This document shows positions 1 through 6,625 of a stretch of DNA of 6,625 bases, one piece after another. Under the pieces are notes generated by a model. It saw nothing but the letters and a program-made list of their open reading frames with translations, was not told the DNA's origin and ran no database searches. The translations under genes were made by a program, and so were the position numbers. Where the stretch lies: assembly GCA_021791235.1 (NCBI GenBank), contig JAJYXA010000187.1, positions 3,184 to 9,808 on the forward strand, read 5' to 3'. Position 1 is the first letter of the stretch, and every line of letters starts with the position of its first letter. The DNA comes from Pseudomonadota bacterium (GTDB lineage Bacteria > Pseudomonadota > Gammaproteobacteria > Burkholderiales > Thiobacillaceae).

Positions 1-411
1 CACCAGGCTGGGGGTGAACTGGATTTTCTGCGCCGCGCTGTAGGTTTTTTCCGTGTAGGCCTTGCCGTCCAGCCCGACCAGTTCCTTGTCGCCCCAGAGG
101 TTGATCGCGATGACGTCGAACTTGTCCTTCATCGTGGCCTCGATCTCGCGCTGCGACAGATTGCGCTCCACCAGCGCCGAGCAATACGGGCAGCCGTCCT
201 GGGTGAACATCAGGATGACGCGCTTGCGGTTCTTGCGCGCCTCGTCGATGTCTTCCTTCAGGTGCAGGAAGCTGTCCTTGAACCAGGCGGGATATTCGGT
301 CGTTTTGGCGCCATAGTAGGTGCCCGGCTTGACGGCAGTCGCCGGTTCCGCGGCGTGGAGGGGAAACGCCGTGAGCAGCGCGAGCACGGCAGTCGGGAAA
401 CGAATCATCAT
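1..411 (-). CDS. Exported thioredoxin-fold protein, SoxW-like (3' end cut off)
   Basis: Probable periplasmic thiol-disulfide protein. The visible 137 residues begin with a signal peptide (hydrophobic stretch at residues 7-18, likely cleavage after the LHA at 18-20). A thioredoxin-like domain follows: a beta strand RVILMFT (64-70), the redox motif CPYC (Cys74 and Cys77) and, near the cut edge, the cis-proline context FTPSLV (Pro134). The insert with WGDKELVGLDGKAYTEK between the helix and the cis-proline resembles SoxW and related small exported thioredoxins, which in that family reduce partners in the periplasm. The C-terminal strand and helix lie outside the window. A GGAGG sequence (minus strand, 421-417) precedes two consecutive ATGs, at 411 (5-base spacing) and 408 (8-base spacing), so the start could be either. 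The gene is divergent from the exchanger/ATPase pair. The fold assignment is firm; the SoxW name is tentative because no sox genes are visible. Confidence 0.85.
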   Translation of the reverse strand, partial: MMIRFPTAVLALLTAFPLHAAEPATAVKPGTYYGAKTTEYPAWFKDSFLHLKEDIDEARKNRKRVILMFTQDGCPYCSALVERNLSQREIEATMKDKFDVIAINLWGDKELVGLDGKAYTEKTYSAAQKIQFTPSLV

Positions 412-621
412 GGCAGCCTCCATTATCGTTGTCGGGATTGCTGATGAGCATCGTAGCAGGGGATGGACCGGGTTGCCGTGTGCCGCGAGCATCGCCGTTC
501 CAGATCGATGCTCGCCAACATGCCAAATTCGTCAATAATTCGATCTCGGTACGTGCGTGAATTTCAGTGGCGCGTTTCAAGGCACCCATAGATTCGGAGC
601 TGCATTAAGGTTCATCACACC
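412..621. other. Divergent intergenic control region
   Basis: These 210 bases separate the starts of two divergent genes, so they should hold promoters for both. I see no strong sigma70-type promoter for the plus-strand genes. On the minus strand a TTGACG at 535-530 could be a -35 box for the thioredoxin-like gene, but no good -10 box lies at the right distance. The visible structure is a perfect inverted repeat (485-515) and an octamer, GAGCATCG, at 446-453 and 487-494 with its complement at 506-513. The stretch around 525-545 is more A/T-rich than its surroundings. No protein-coding gene or tRNA is recognisable here. Confidence 0.6.
485..515. promoter_or_regulatory. Perfect 10-bp inverted repeat, candidate operator or hairpin
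   Basis: GCGAGCATCG (485-494) is exactly complementary to CGATGCTCGC (506-515), with an 11-base spacer. No T-run follows on either side, and a terminator is not expected between divergent genes, so a protein-binding dyad or an RNA hairpin in a leader is more likely than a terminator. The half-to-half centre distance is 21 bases, about two helical turns, which suits a dimeric regulator. A third copy of the core octamer GAGCATCG lies at 446-453, closer to the thioredoxin-like gene. Function is inferred only from symmetry and position. Confidence 0.45.
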
Positions 622-1638
622 ATGCATGACCTCGTCGCGATCTGGCTCTCGCTTCTCGCCTGCCTGGCAGTGATTGGTGTAGCGGGCGTCCGGCTCTCGC
701 GCTACGGCGACATCATTGCCGAGAAAAGCGGGCTCAGCCGCGGCTGGGTGGGACTGATCCTGCTGGCGACGGTCACGTCCTTGCCGGAACTGGTGACCGG
801 TTTGACTTCGGTGACGATCGCCAAGGTACCGGATATCGCCGTGGGCGACATCATGGGCAGTTGCGTGTTCAACCTGCTCATCATCGTGCTGCTGGATTTT
901 CTTTATCGCAAGGAATCCGTCTACACGCGCGCACGGCAGGGCAACGTGCTGTCCGCCGGCTATGGCATCGCACTGATCGGTTTCACGGGGTTCAACCTGC
1001 TGCTGTACCAGGCTGGCACGATTCCTTCGATCGGCCATGTCGGCCTCTACACGCCCGTCATCCTGCTGCTGTATCTGCTGGCCATGCGCTCGCTCTACCG
1101 TTACGAGCAGGCGCAGGTCAGCGAGTACGTGGAGGATCGAGTCGAACTCTATCCCAGTGTGAGCCTGAAGCAGGCGGTTCAGGGCTACGCCCTGGCCGCG
1201 GTTGCGGTGGTGGCGGCCGGCATCTGGCTGCCCTTCATCGCCGGGGATCTGGCGGCAGCAATGGCCTGGGAGCAGAGCTTTGTGGGAACGCTGTTTGTCG
1301 CAGCCATCACCTCCGCTCCCGAAGTCGTGGTCACCGTGGCTGCCCTGCGCATGGGCGCGATCGACCTGGCCATCGGCAACCTGTTCGGCAGCAATCTGTT
1401 CAACATCGCCATTCTAGCCATCGACGACCTGGCCTATCTGCCCGGCCCGCTGTTCGCCGACGTCTCGATCTCGCATGCCGCCTCCGCCTTCTCGGCCATG
1501 ATGATGAGCGGCCTGGCCGTGGTCGGCCTGGTGCTGCGGCCGGTGTCGCGCGTCTTCCGCACGGTCAGCTGGATCAGCCTGCTGCTGCTCGTCATCTATC
1601 TTTTGAACACCCTGTTCCTTTACCTGTATGGCCACTGA
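622..1638 (+). CDS. CaCA-family sodium/calcium exchanger-like membrane protein
   Basis: Probable inner-membrane secondary transporter of the Ca2+/cation antiporter superfamily, expected to move Ca2+ or a similar cation against a Na+ or H+ gradient. The 338 residues are mostly hydrophobic helices and contain the two diagnostic alpha repeats. Alpha-1 has TSLPELVTGLTS (residues 52-63, acidic Glu56) followed by GDIMGSCVFN (75-84). Alpha-2 has TSAPEVVVTVAA (230-241, Glu234) followed by GNLFGSNLFN (252-261). A short charged loop (about 157-185) separates the halves, and no large regulatory domain is present, as in other prokaryotic members. Alpha-1 departs from the usual GNxxGSNxxN: Asp76 and Cys81 replace asparagines. 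The ATG at 622 has only a weak upstream AAGG (607-610). Its stop codon lies inside the start of the following P-type ATPase gene, which indicates an operon and translational coupling. Substrate is inferred from the family and this neighbour. Confidence 0.88.
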   Translation: MHDLVAIWLSLLACLAVIGVAGVRLSRYGDIIAEKSGLSRGWVGLILLATVTSLPELVTGLTSVTIAKVPDIAVGDIMGSCVFNLLIIVLLDFLYRKESVYTRARQGNVLSAGYGIALIGFTGFNLLLYQAGTIPSIGHVGLYTPVILLLYLLAMRSLYRYEQAQVSEYVEDRVELYPSVSLKQAVQGYALAAVAVVAAGIWLPFIAGDLAAAMAWEQSFVGTLFVAAITSAPEVVVTVAALRMGAIDLAIGNLFGSNLFNIAILAIDDLAYLPGPLFADVSISHAASAFSAMMMSGLAVVGLVLRPVSRVFRTVSWISLLLLVIYLLNTLFLYLYGH

Positions 1639-4270
1639 ACCCGGCGAACCCTCCCGCTACTGGCATTGCCTCGACAGCGAGGCGGCCGCTGCGCATCTCG
1701 ACAGCGACCTCGGCATGGGGCTGGCCGCCGATGCGGCCGCAGCGCGGCTTGAGCAGGTCGGGCCCAACGCCCTGCCGGAGGCCGGGCGGCGCCACCCATT
1801 CATCATGCTGGCTTCGCAGTTCACCGACTTCATGATCCTGGTGCTGATCGCCGCCGCGGTCATCGCGGGCTTCATCGGCGAGCCGCAGGACACTGTCGCC
1901 ATCGTGGTCATCGTGTTTCTCAACGGCATCATCGGCTTCGTCCAGGAATACCGCGCCGAGCGCGCGATGGCGGCGCTGAAGCAGCTGGCCAGCCCGCAGG
2001 CCCGCGTGATCCGCGACGGTCAGCCGGGGCTCGTCGACGCACGCGAACTGGTACCCGGCGATCTGGTGGAGCTGGAAGCCGGCAACATCGTGCCGGCTGA
2101 CCTGCGCCTGATCGGGCTGGCTTCGCTCAAGGTCGACGAGTCCGCGCTCACCGGCGAATCGCAGCCGGTCGAAAAGCAGCTTGCAAGCCTGAAGGAAACC
2201 GACCTGCCGCTCGGCGACCGCCTCAACCTGGCGTACAAGGGAACCATCGTGACCTACGGCCGCGCGCGCGGCCTGGTGGTGGCCACCGGCATGCAGACCG
2301 AGCTGGGGAAAATCGCCGCGCTGCTGTCCGGCGAATCCGGCAGGACGCCGCTGCAAAAGCGTCTGGCGCGCTTCGGCCGGCATCTGGCGCTGGTGGTGCT
2401 GGCGATCTGCGCGATCATTTTCGTCGCCGGCTGGCTGCGCGGCGAGCCGCCGCTGGTGATGCTGCTCACCGCCGTCAGCCTGGCCGTCGCCGCCATTCCC
2501 GAGGCACTGCCGGCGGTGGTCACCATTTCGCTCGCGCTGGGGGCGGCGCGCATGGTCAGGCAGAACGCGCTGATCCGCCGCCTGCCCGCGGTGGAAACGC
2601 TCGGCTCGGTCACCTACATCTGCTCCGACAAGACCGGCACGCTCACGCTGAACCGGATGCAGGTCGACTGCGTGCTGGCCGCCGGAGAAACCCGGCCCCG
2701 GCTGCAGGGCGTTGAGGGCGCACCCTGGCGCGAACTGGGCATGGCCATGGTGCTGTGCAACGATGCCGTGGCCGACGCTGACGGAAAACTGGCCGGCGAC
2801 CCCACCGAGACCGCCTTGCTCGAAGCCGCGCAGGCGGCCGGGTTCGACAAGGCGGCTTTGCAGGAAGCCTTGCCGCGCCTGGCGGAGCTTCCCTTCGATT
2901 CCGGGCGCGCGCGCATGAGCACGCTGCATCGCGACGGCGAGGGCGTGCTGGTGCTGGTGAAGGGCGCGCCCGAGGGCGTGCTGTCGCTGTGCAGCGATCA
3001 ATTGAGCGGCGGCGGAACCGCGGCCATCGATCAGGCGGCGCTGCAGGACGAATCCGAACAGCAGGCCGCACAGGGCCTGCGCGTGCTGGCCTTTGCGCTG
3101 AAGCGGCTGCCGCACCTGCCGGATGCGCTCGATGCCGCCACGCTGGAAAGCGGGCTGACCTTCATCGGGCTGGCCGGCCTGATCGATCCGCCGCGCCCCG
3201 AAGCGGCCGAGTCGGTCGCGGCCTGCAAGGCCGCCGGCATCATTCCGGTGATGATCACCGGCGACCATCCCGCCACTGCGCGCGCGATCGCAGGCCGGCT
3301 GGGCATCATCGAGGACGGCGGCAAGGTGCTCGCCGGCAGCGAGCTGGCGCGGCTGTCGCTGAAGGAATTCGAACGCGAGGTGGAATCGGTGCGGGTCTAC
3401 GCCCGCATCAACCCGGAGCAGAAGATCAAGATCGTGCAGGCGCTGCAGGACAAGGGCGAGTTCGTCGCCATGACGGGCGACGGCGTGAACGACGCGCCGG
3501 CGCTGAAAATGGCCGACATCGGCGTCGCCATGGGCCGTGGCGGCACCGACGTGGCGCGCGAGGCGGCGCACATGACACTCCTGGACGACAACTTCGCCAC
3601 CATCGTGCATGCGGTGCGAGAAGGCCGCCGCATCTTCGACAACATCCGCAAGTTCGTCAAATACACCATGACGAGCAACTCGGGCGAGATCTGGACCATC
3701 TTTCTCGCGCCCTTCCTTGGCCTGCCGATTCCGCTGCTGCCGATCCATATTTTGTGGATCAACCTGGTCACCGACGGCCTGCCGGGGCTGGCGCTGGCCG
3801 GCGAGCGCGCCGAGCGCAACGTCATGCAGCGGCCGCCGCGCCCGCCCAAGGAAAGCATCTTCGCCCACGGCATGTGGCAGCACATCCTGTGGGTGGGCCT
3901 CTTGATGGGCGGCGTCTCGCTGCTGACCCAGGCATGGGCGATCCACACCGGCTCGGCGCACTGGCAGAGCATGGTGTTCACCGTGCTCACGCTGTCGCAG
4001 CTGGGTCATGTGCTGGCGATCCGTTCCGAGCGCGAATCGCTGTTCACCCAGGGCGTGCTGTCCAACCGGCTGCTGATCGCCGCGCTGCTGCTCACCTTCG
4101 CCCTGCAGATGGCCGTGCTCTATGTGCCCTGGCTCAACCCCATCTTCAAGATCGAGCCCTTGAGCCCGGGCGAACTCGCCGCGTGCCTGGCCCTGTCGTC
4201 GCTGGTGTTTGTCGGCGTGGAGATCGAAAAGGCGCTGGTGCGGCGCGGCTGGATTTACACCAGCGCCTAG
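1628..4270 (+). CDS. P2A (SERCA-like) cation-transporting P-type ATPase, probably Ca2+ exporting
   Basis: An 880-residue ATP-driven cation pump of the inner membrane, full length for the family. In order: a cation-ATPase N-terminal domain (about 10-55); M1-M2 (about 65-105); the actuator domain with TGES (175-178); M3-M4 with VAAIPEALP (287-295); the phosphorylation motif DKTGT (Asp334); the nucleotide-binding domain with KGAPE (445-449); the hinge TGDGVND (616-622); and M5-M10 (about 676-866). Metal ligands known in SERCA have counterparts: Glu292 in M4, Asn684 and Glu687 in M5, and Asn712, Thr715 and Asp716 in M6. The SERCA M8 glutamate aligns, by eye, with Gln791. There is no N-terminal heavy-metal domain and no CPC motif, so a Cu/Zn/Cd pump is unlikely, and no C-terminal autoinhibitory extension. 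The ATG overlaps the upstream exchanger gene by 11 bp without a clear Shine-Dalgarno sequence of its own, consistent with coupled translation. Mg2+, Mn2+ or Na+ transport cannot be excluded. Confidence 0.93.
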   Translation: MATEPGEPSRYWHCLDSEAAAAHLDSDLGMGLAADAAAARLEQVGPNALPEAGRRHPFIMLASQFTDFMILVLIAAAVIAGFIGEPQDTVAIVVIVFLNGIIGFVQEYRAERAMAALKQLASPQARVIRDGQPGLVDARELVPGDLVELEAGNIVPADLRLIGLASLKVDESALTGESQPVEKQLASLKETDLPLGDRLNLAYKGTIVTYGRARGLVVATGMQTELGKIAALLSGESGRTPLQKRLARFGRHLALVVLAICAIIFVAGWLRGEPPLVMLLTAVSLAVAAIPEALPAVVTISLALGAARMVRQNALIRRLPAVETLGSVTYICSDKTGTLTLNRMQVDCVLAAGETRPRLQGVEGAPWRELGMAMVLCNDAVADADGKLAGDPTETALLEAAQAAGFDKAALQEALPRLAELPFDSGRARMSTLHRDGEGVLVLVKGAPEGVLSLCSDQLSGGGTAAIDQAALQDESEQQAAQGLRVLAFALKRLPHLPDALDAATLESGLTFIGLAGLIDPPRPEAAESVAACKAAGIIPVMITGDHPATARAIAGRLGIIEDGGKVLAGSELARLSLKEFEREVESVRVYARINPEQKIKIVQALQDKGEFVAMTGDGVNDAPALKMADIGVAMGRGGTDVAREAAHMTLLDDNFATIVHAVREGRRIFDNIRKFVKYTMTSNSGEIWTIFLAPFLGLPIPLLPIHILWINLVTDGLPGLALAGERAERNVMQRPPRPPKESIFAHGMWQHILWVGLLMGGVSLLTQAWAIHTGSAHWQSMVFTVLTLSQLGHVLAIRSERESLFTQGVLSNRLLIAALLLTFALQMAVLYVPWLNPIFKIEPLSPGELAACLALSSLVFVGVEIEKALVRRGWIYTSA

Positions 4271-4272
4271 CA

Positions 4273-4452
4273 TAGTGCTTCGTTTTGTCACGTTGTCCGA
4301 CGCCATTCCGTCATGCCGGACTTGATCCGGCATCCAGTGCGGCGTCAGCCGCAAAACAGACGGGGCGCGCGATGCGCGCTCATTCTTATAACTGGATTCC
4401 GTGTCAAGCACGGAATGAGGGGGCCCTACGTACCGTTGGTTACGAAGCACTA
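4273..4452. repeat. 11-bp inverted repeat bracketing the intergenic palindromic element
   Basis: TAGTGCTTCGT (4273-4283) is exactly complementary to ACGAAGCACTA (4442-4452). The two copies enclose about 158 bases that contain the palindromic repeat. The right copy includes the glnE stop codon (CTA on the plus strand at 4450-4452), and the left copy starts two bases after the ATPase stop codon. Two readings fit. The copies may be halves of an old bidirectional terminator hairpin between convergent genes, split by insertion of the repeat. Or they may be terminal inverted repeats of a small non-autonomous element whose outermost TA pairs are the target duplication. No transposase is present. Confidence 0.5.
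4311..4418. repeat. Composite palindromic intergenic repeat (four consecutive hairpins)
   Basis: Two 28-base arms face each other. The left arm (4311-4338) is TCAT, stem GCCGGA, loop CTTGA, stem TCCGGC, then ATCCAGT. The right arm (4391-4418), read on the minus strand, is TCAT, stem TCCGTG, the same loop CTTGA, stem CACGGA, then ATCCAGT. Flanks and loop are identical, while the stems differ in sequence yet both still pair. The ATCCAGT/ACTGGAT ends also pair with each other and close a larger structure. Between the arms lie two more hairpins, GCGGC-GTCA-GCCGC (4339-4352) and GCGCGC-GAT-GCGCGC (4365-4379). Translated, the arms give the peptide signatures HWMPDQVRHD and SVLDTES that I recognise from over-predicted small proteins in many proteobacteria, so this is a dispersed repeat family and not a gene. 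It may also act as a terminator or mRNA end stabiliser for both convergent genes. Confidence 0.8.
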
Positions 4453-6625
4453 CACTGGCGCGCCCATGACCTGCGCCCACAGCGCCCTGACCGCTTCGCG
4501 CAGGGTTTCCACGGCGGGCAGGGGCACGCGGGCGTATTGCGCGCCGCTGAGCTTGACCGCATGCTGCTGGCGGCGCAGTTCGCGGTAGGCGTCGGCGGCG
4601 GCCTGGGCGACGTCGGCCGGAATCAGCCCGGCCGCGCCCGCGCGCAGCAAGAGCGCGATGTTGCCGACGTTGTCGGCGAGTTCGGGATGCGCTGCGCAAT
4701 GCCGCAGCACCAGATACTGCACGCAGAATTCGACGTCGACGATGCCGCCGCTGTCGTGCTTGAGGTCGAACAGTTCACTGTCGTTGACGTGGCCGGCACG
4801 CATTTTTTCGCGCATCGCCAGCACGTCCTCGCGCAGCTTCGCGGGATCGCGCGGCAGGCACAGCACCTCGCGGCGCAGCGCCTCGAAGGCCGCGCCGATC
4901 GATGCATCGCCGCAGACGAAACGCGCACGCGTCAGCGCCTGGTGTTCCCACACCCAGGCGTGGTGCAACTGGTAGTCGCGGAAGGCCTCGGTCGAGCTCA
5001 CCAGCAGGCCCGACGCGCCGTCCGGGCGCAGGCGCAGGTCGGTCTCGTACAGGATGCCGGCCGCGGTGAGGGTGCCGAGCCAAGTGTTGATGCGCTGCGC
5101 CAGCCGCGCGTAGATTTCCTGCGCGCGCGCGTCGGCGTCGTCGTACAGGAACACGATGTCGAGGTCGGAGGCGTAGCCGAGCTCCTTGCCGCCGAGCTTG
5201 CCGTAGCCGATAACGGCGAAGCGCGGGGTGTCGCGATGGCGCGATTTCAGCCCGGCCCAGCAGCGCACCAGAGTTTCATTCAACAGGGTGTCGGCCAAGT
5301 AGGACAGATGATCCGACAGCGCTTCAAGCGTGAGTCGGCCCGCCACGTCCTGCGCCAGCAGGCGCAGCGTCTGCACCTGCTTGAAGCGGCGCAGCGCGTC
5401 CATCTGCGCCTCGGTGTCGCCGGGGTGGGCGTCGAGCTCGTCGCGCAATTGCGTCGCGAGCTGCGCCCAGTCGGGCAGCTGCATTAAATTCTGCGGCGCG
5501 ATCAGCTCGTCCAGCAGTTGCGGCTGCTGCGTGATCATCTGCGCCGCCCACGGGCTCGCCGCCAGCAGGCGCACCAGCTGGCGCAACGCCGCCGGGTATT
5601 CGGCGAGCAGCGCCAGATAGGTGGCGCGCCGCGAAATGGACTGGATCAGGGCGGCGAAGCGTTCCAGCGTGACTGCCGGCTTGGGCTGGCTGCCGATGAC
5701 CTCGAGCGCGGGCGGCAGCAGCGCGTTGAGCCTGAGCTGCGTCGACTCGGCCAGGCGCGCGGCGTGCTGGCGCAGGGCGTCGAGCGTCGCCAGCACCCGT
5801 GCCGGATCGTCGTAGCCGGCGTTTTCCAGCAGCGCGCGGGTGGTGGCGGCGTCCGCCGTGCCGCAGCACACGGCGGTGAGCGGGTGGCTCATCTGGTCGG
5901 TTTGCGGCGCGGCAAACACCTGCTCGAAATGGCGCGTGACCTTGTTGCGATGGCGGTCGAGCGCGGCGAGCAATGCGGCGTAGTCGGCAAATTCCATCGC
6001 CTCGGCGAGCATCGCCTGCGATTCGGCATCGTCCGGCAAGAGCTGGGTCTGCGCGTCGTCGAGATACTGGATGCGGTGCTCCAGCCGCCGCAGGAAATCG
6101 TAGGCGGCGGCGAGTTCCTGTTGCGCATCGGCCGTCATCAGGCCGCTGTTCACCAGCTCGGCCAGCACCGTCAGCGTCGGGCGCTGCTGCAGCGCGGCGA
6201 TCCGGCCGCCGCGGATCAACTGGAACACCTGCGCGGTGAACTCGATTTCGCGGATGCCGCCCGGCCCCAGTTTGACGTTGTGCGCCATTTCGCGGCGCGC
6301 GACCTCGCGCCGGATCTGCACGTGCAGGTCGCGGATCGCGGCGAAGGCGCCGAAGTCGAGGTATTTGCGGAACACGAAAGGCCGCACGATCTGCATCAGC
6401 TCGTCGTGGCGGCTGCCGGTCAGCGGGCGCGCCTTGATCCAGGCGTAGCGCTCCCACGGCCGCCCCTGCGCCACCAGATAGTCCTCCAGCATCGCGAAAC
6501 CCATCGCGAACGGGCCGGAGTCGCCCCACGGGCGCAGCCGCAGATCGACGCGGAACACGTAGCCGTCGGCGGTGTTCTCCCCCAGCGCGGCGGCGAGCTT
6601 GCGTCCCAGACGGGTGAAGAATTCA
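4450..6625 (-). CDS. glnE: Bifunctional glutamine synthetase adenylyltransferase/adenylyl-removing enzyme (5' end cut off)
   Basis: Cytoplasmic enzyme that adenylylates and deadenylylates glutamine synthetase in response to PII and glutamine, tuning ammonia assimilation. The window holds the last 724 residues; E. coli GlnE has about 946, so about 200 are missing, including the first catalytic aspartates of the N-terminal removase domain. Visible parts, numbered from the cut edge: the end of the removase domain, EFFTRLGRKL (1-10) and FRVDLRLRPWGDSGP (24-38, Asp27); its helical domain with KLGPGGIREIEFTAQVFQL (118-136); the adenylyltransferase domain GYGKLGGKELGYASDLDIVF (473-492) with Asp487 and Asp489, then GILYETDLRLRPDGASG (Asp529); and the C-terminal helical domain with GGIVDVEFCVQYLVLR. 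The frame stays open through 6625, so the GTG at 6558-6556 is an internal valine codon and not the start. It ends with a TAG inside the right 11-bp inverted repeat and converges on the P-type ATPase gene. Confidence 0.97.
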   Translation of the reverse strand, partial: EFFTRLGRKLAAALGENTADGYVFRVDLRLRPWGDSGPFAMGFAMLEDYLVAQGRPWERYAWIKARPLTGSRHDELMQIVRPFVFRKYLDFGAFAAIRDLHVQIRREVARREMAHNVKLGPGGIREIEFTAQVFQLIRGGRIAALQQRPTLTVLAELVNSGLMTADAQQELAAAYDFLRRLEHRIQYLDDAQTQLLPDDAESQAMLAEAMEFADYAALLAALDRHRNKVTRHFEQVFAAPQTDQMSHPLTAVCCGTADAATTRALLENAGYDDPARVLATLDALRQHAARLAESTQLRLNALLPPALEVIGSQPKPAVTLERFAALIQSISRRATYLALLAEYPAALRQLVRLLAASPWAAQMITQQPQLLDELIAPQNLMQLPDWAQLATQLRDELDAHPGDTEAQMDALRRFKQVQTLRLLAQDVAGRLTLEALSDHLSYLADTLLNETLVRCWAGLKSRHRDTPRFAVIGYGKLGGKELGYASDLDIVFLYDDADARAQEIYARLAQRINTWLGTLTAAGILYETDLRLRPDGASGLLVSSTEAFRDYQLHHAWVWEHQALTRARFVCGDASIGAAFEALRREVLCLPRDPAKLREDVLAMREKMRAGHVNDSELFDLKHDSGGIVDVEFCVQYLVLRHCAAHPELADNVGNIALLLRAGAAGLIPADVAQAAADAYRELRRQQHAVKLSGAQYARVPLPAVETLREAVRALWAQVMGAPV

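Noticed and set aside
62..538. Small plus-strand frames opposite and beyond the thioredoxin-like gene
   Set aside because: They are antisense to, or extend from, a gene with a signal peptide, a CPYC motif and a good ribosome site; their translations show no recognisable features.
861..1835. 324-codon plus-strand frame overlapping the exchanger and ATPase start
   Set aside because: Out-of-frame, Arg/His/Pro-rich and lacking hydrophobic segments, while the other frame gives clear alpha-repeat motifs.
2989..4275. 428-codon plus-strand frame overlapping the ATPase gene
   Set aside because: Arg/Ala/Gly-rich out-of-frame translation of the ATPase's P-domain and membrane region; no independent start signal or domain.
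4339..4379. The two central hairpins as a CRISPR or rho-independent terminator
   Set aside because: There are no regularly spaced identical repeats with spacers, and no T-run follows either hairpin; they fit better as parts of the composite palindromic repeat.
1592..4699. Very long open frame (1035 codons) on the minus strand, antisense to the ATPase gene and running through the repeat into glnE
   Set aside because: Its translation is rich in Gln, Arg, His, Gly and Ala with no recognisable domain. It lies opposite a clearly real P-type ATPase in high-GC DNA, where antisense frames stay open by codon bias, and it includes the repeat-derived peptides SVLDTES and HWMPDQVRHD.
4285..5487. 400-codon plus-strand open frame across the repeat and opposite glnE
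   Set aside because: It overlaps the well-supported glnE on the opposite strand, starts within the intergenic repeat region, and its translation shows no domain; typical high-GC shadow.
6556..6558. GTG as a start codon for glnE
   Set aside because: The same frame continues upstream to 6624 with conserved GlnE sequence (EFFTRLGRKLAAALGENTADGY), so the gene simply runs off the window.

Overview
This window looks like ordinary chromosomal DNA from a high-GC Gram-negative bacterium, most likely a betaproteobacterium. The reasons are a GlnE-type glutamine synthetase adenylyltransferase of proteobacterial layout, strong G/C preference at third codon positions, and an intergenic palindromic repeat of a style common in proteobacterial genomes. 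The SoxW-like thioredoxin at the left edge would fit a sulfur-oxidising lineage, but that is only a guess.

Layout, left to right. At 1-411 (minus strand, cut by the left edge) lies an exported thioredoxin-fold protein with a CPYC active site. A 210-base divergent intergenic region (412-621) holds a perfect 10-bp inverted repeat and three copies of the octamer GAGCATCG. At 622-1638 and 1628-4270 (plus strand) two genes overlap by 11 bp: a CaCA-family sodium/calcium exchanger-like membrane protein, then a P2A (SERCA-like) cation-pumping P-type ATPase. A 179-base convergent gap (4271-4449) is filled by a composite palindromic repeat, itself bracketed by a perfect 11-bp inverted repeat. At 4450-6625 (minus strand, cut by the right edge) lies glnE, missing roughly its first 200 codons.

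How the genes relate. The exchanger and ATPase look like a translationally coupled pair, probably a Ca2+ (or related cation) efflux module that joins a secondary, gradient-driven transporter to a primary, ATP-driven one. The ATPase keeps nearly all the membrane residues that bind Ca2+ in SERCA. The thioredoxin-like gene is divergent and could share a control region with the module, but nothing shows a functional link. glnE is a nitrogen-regulation gene on the opposite strand and is a convergent neighbour only.

Novelty. I see no clear undescribed multi-gene system. The most noteworthy items are the nested palindromic structure between the two convergent genes, where base changes in two hairpin arms are compensatory, and the coupled exchanger/ATPase pair. 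Many long open frames overlap the real genes on other strands and frames; they are treated as high-GC shadows.
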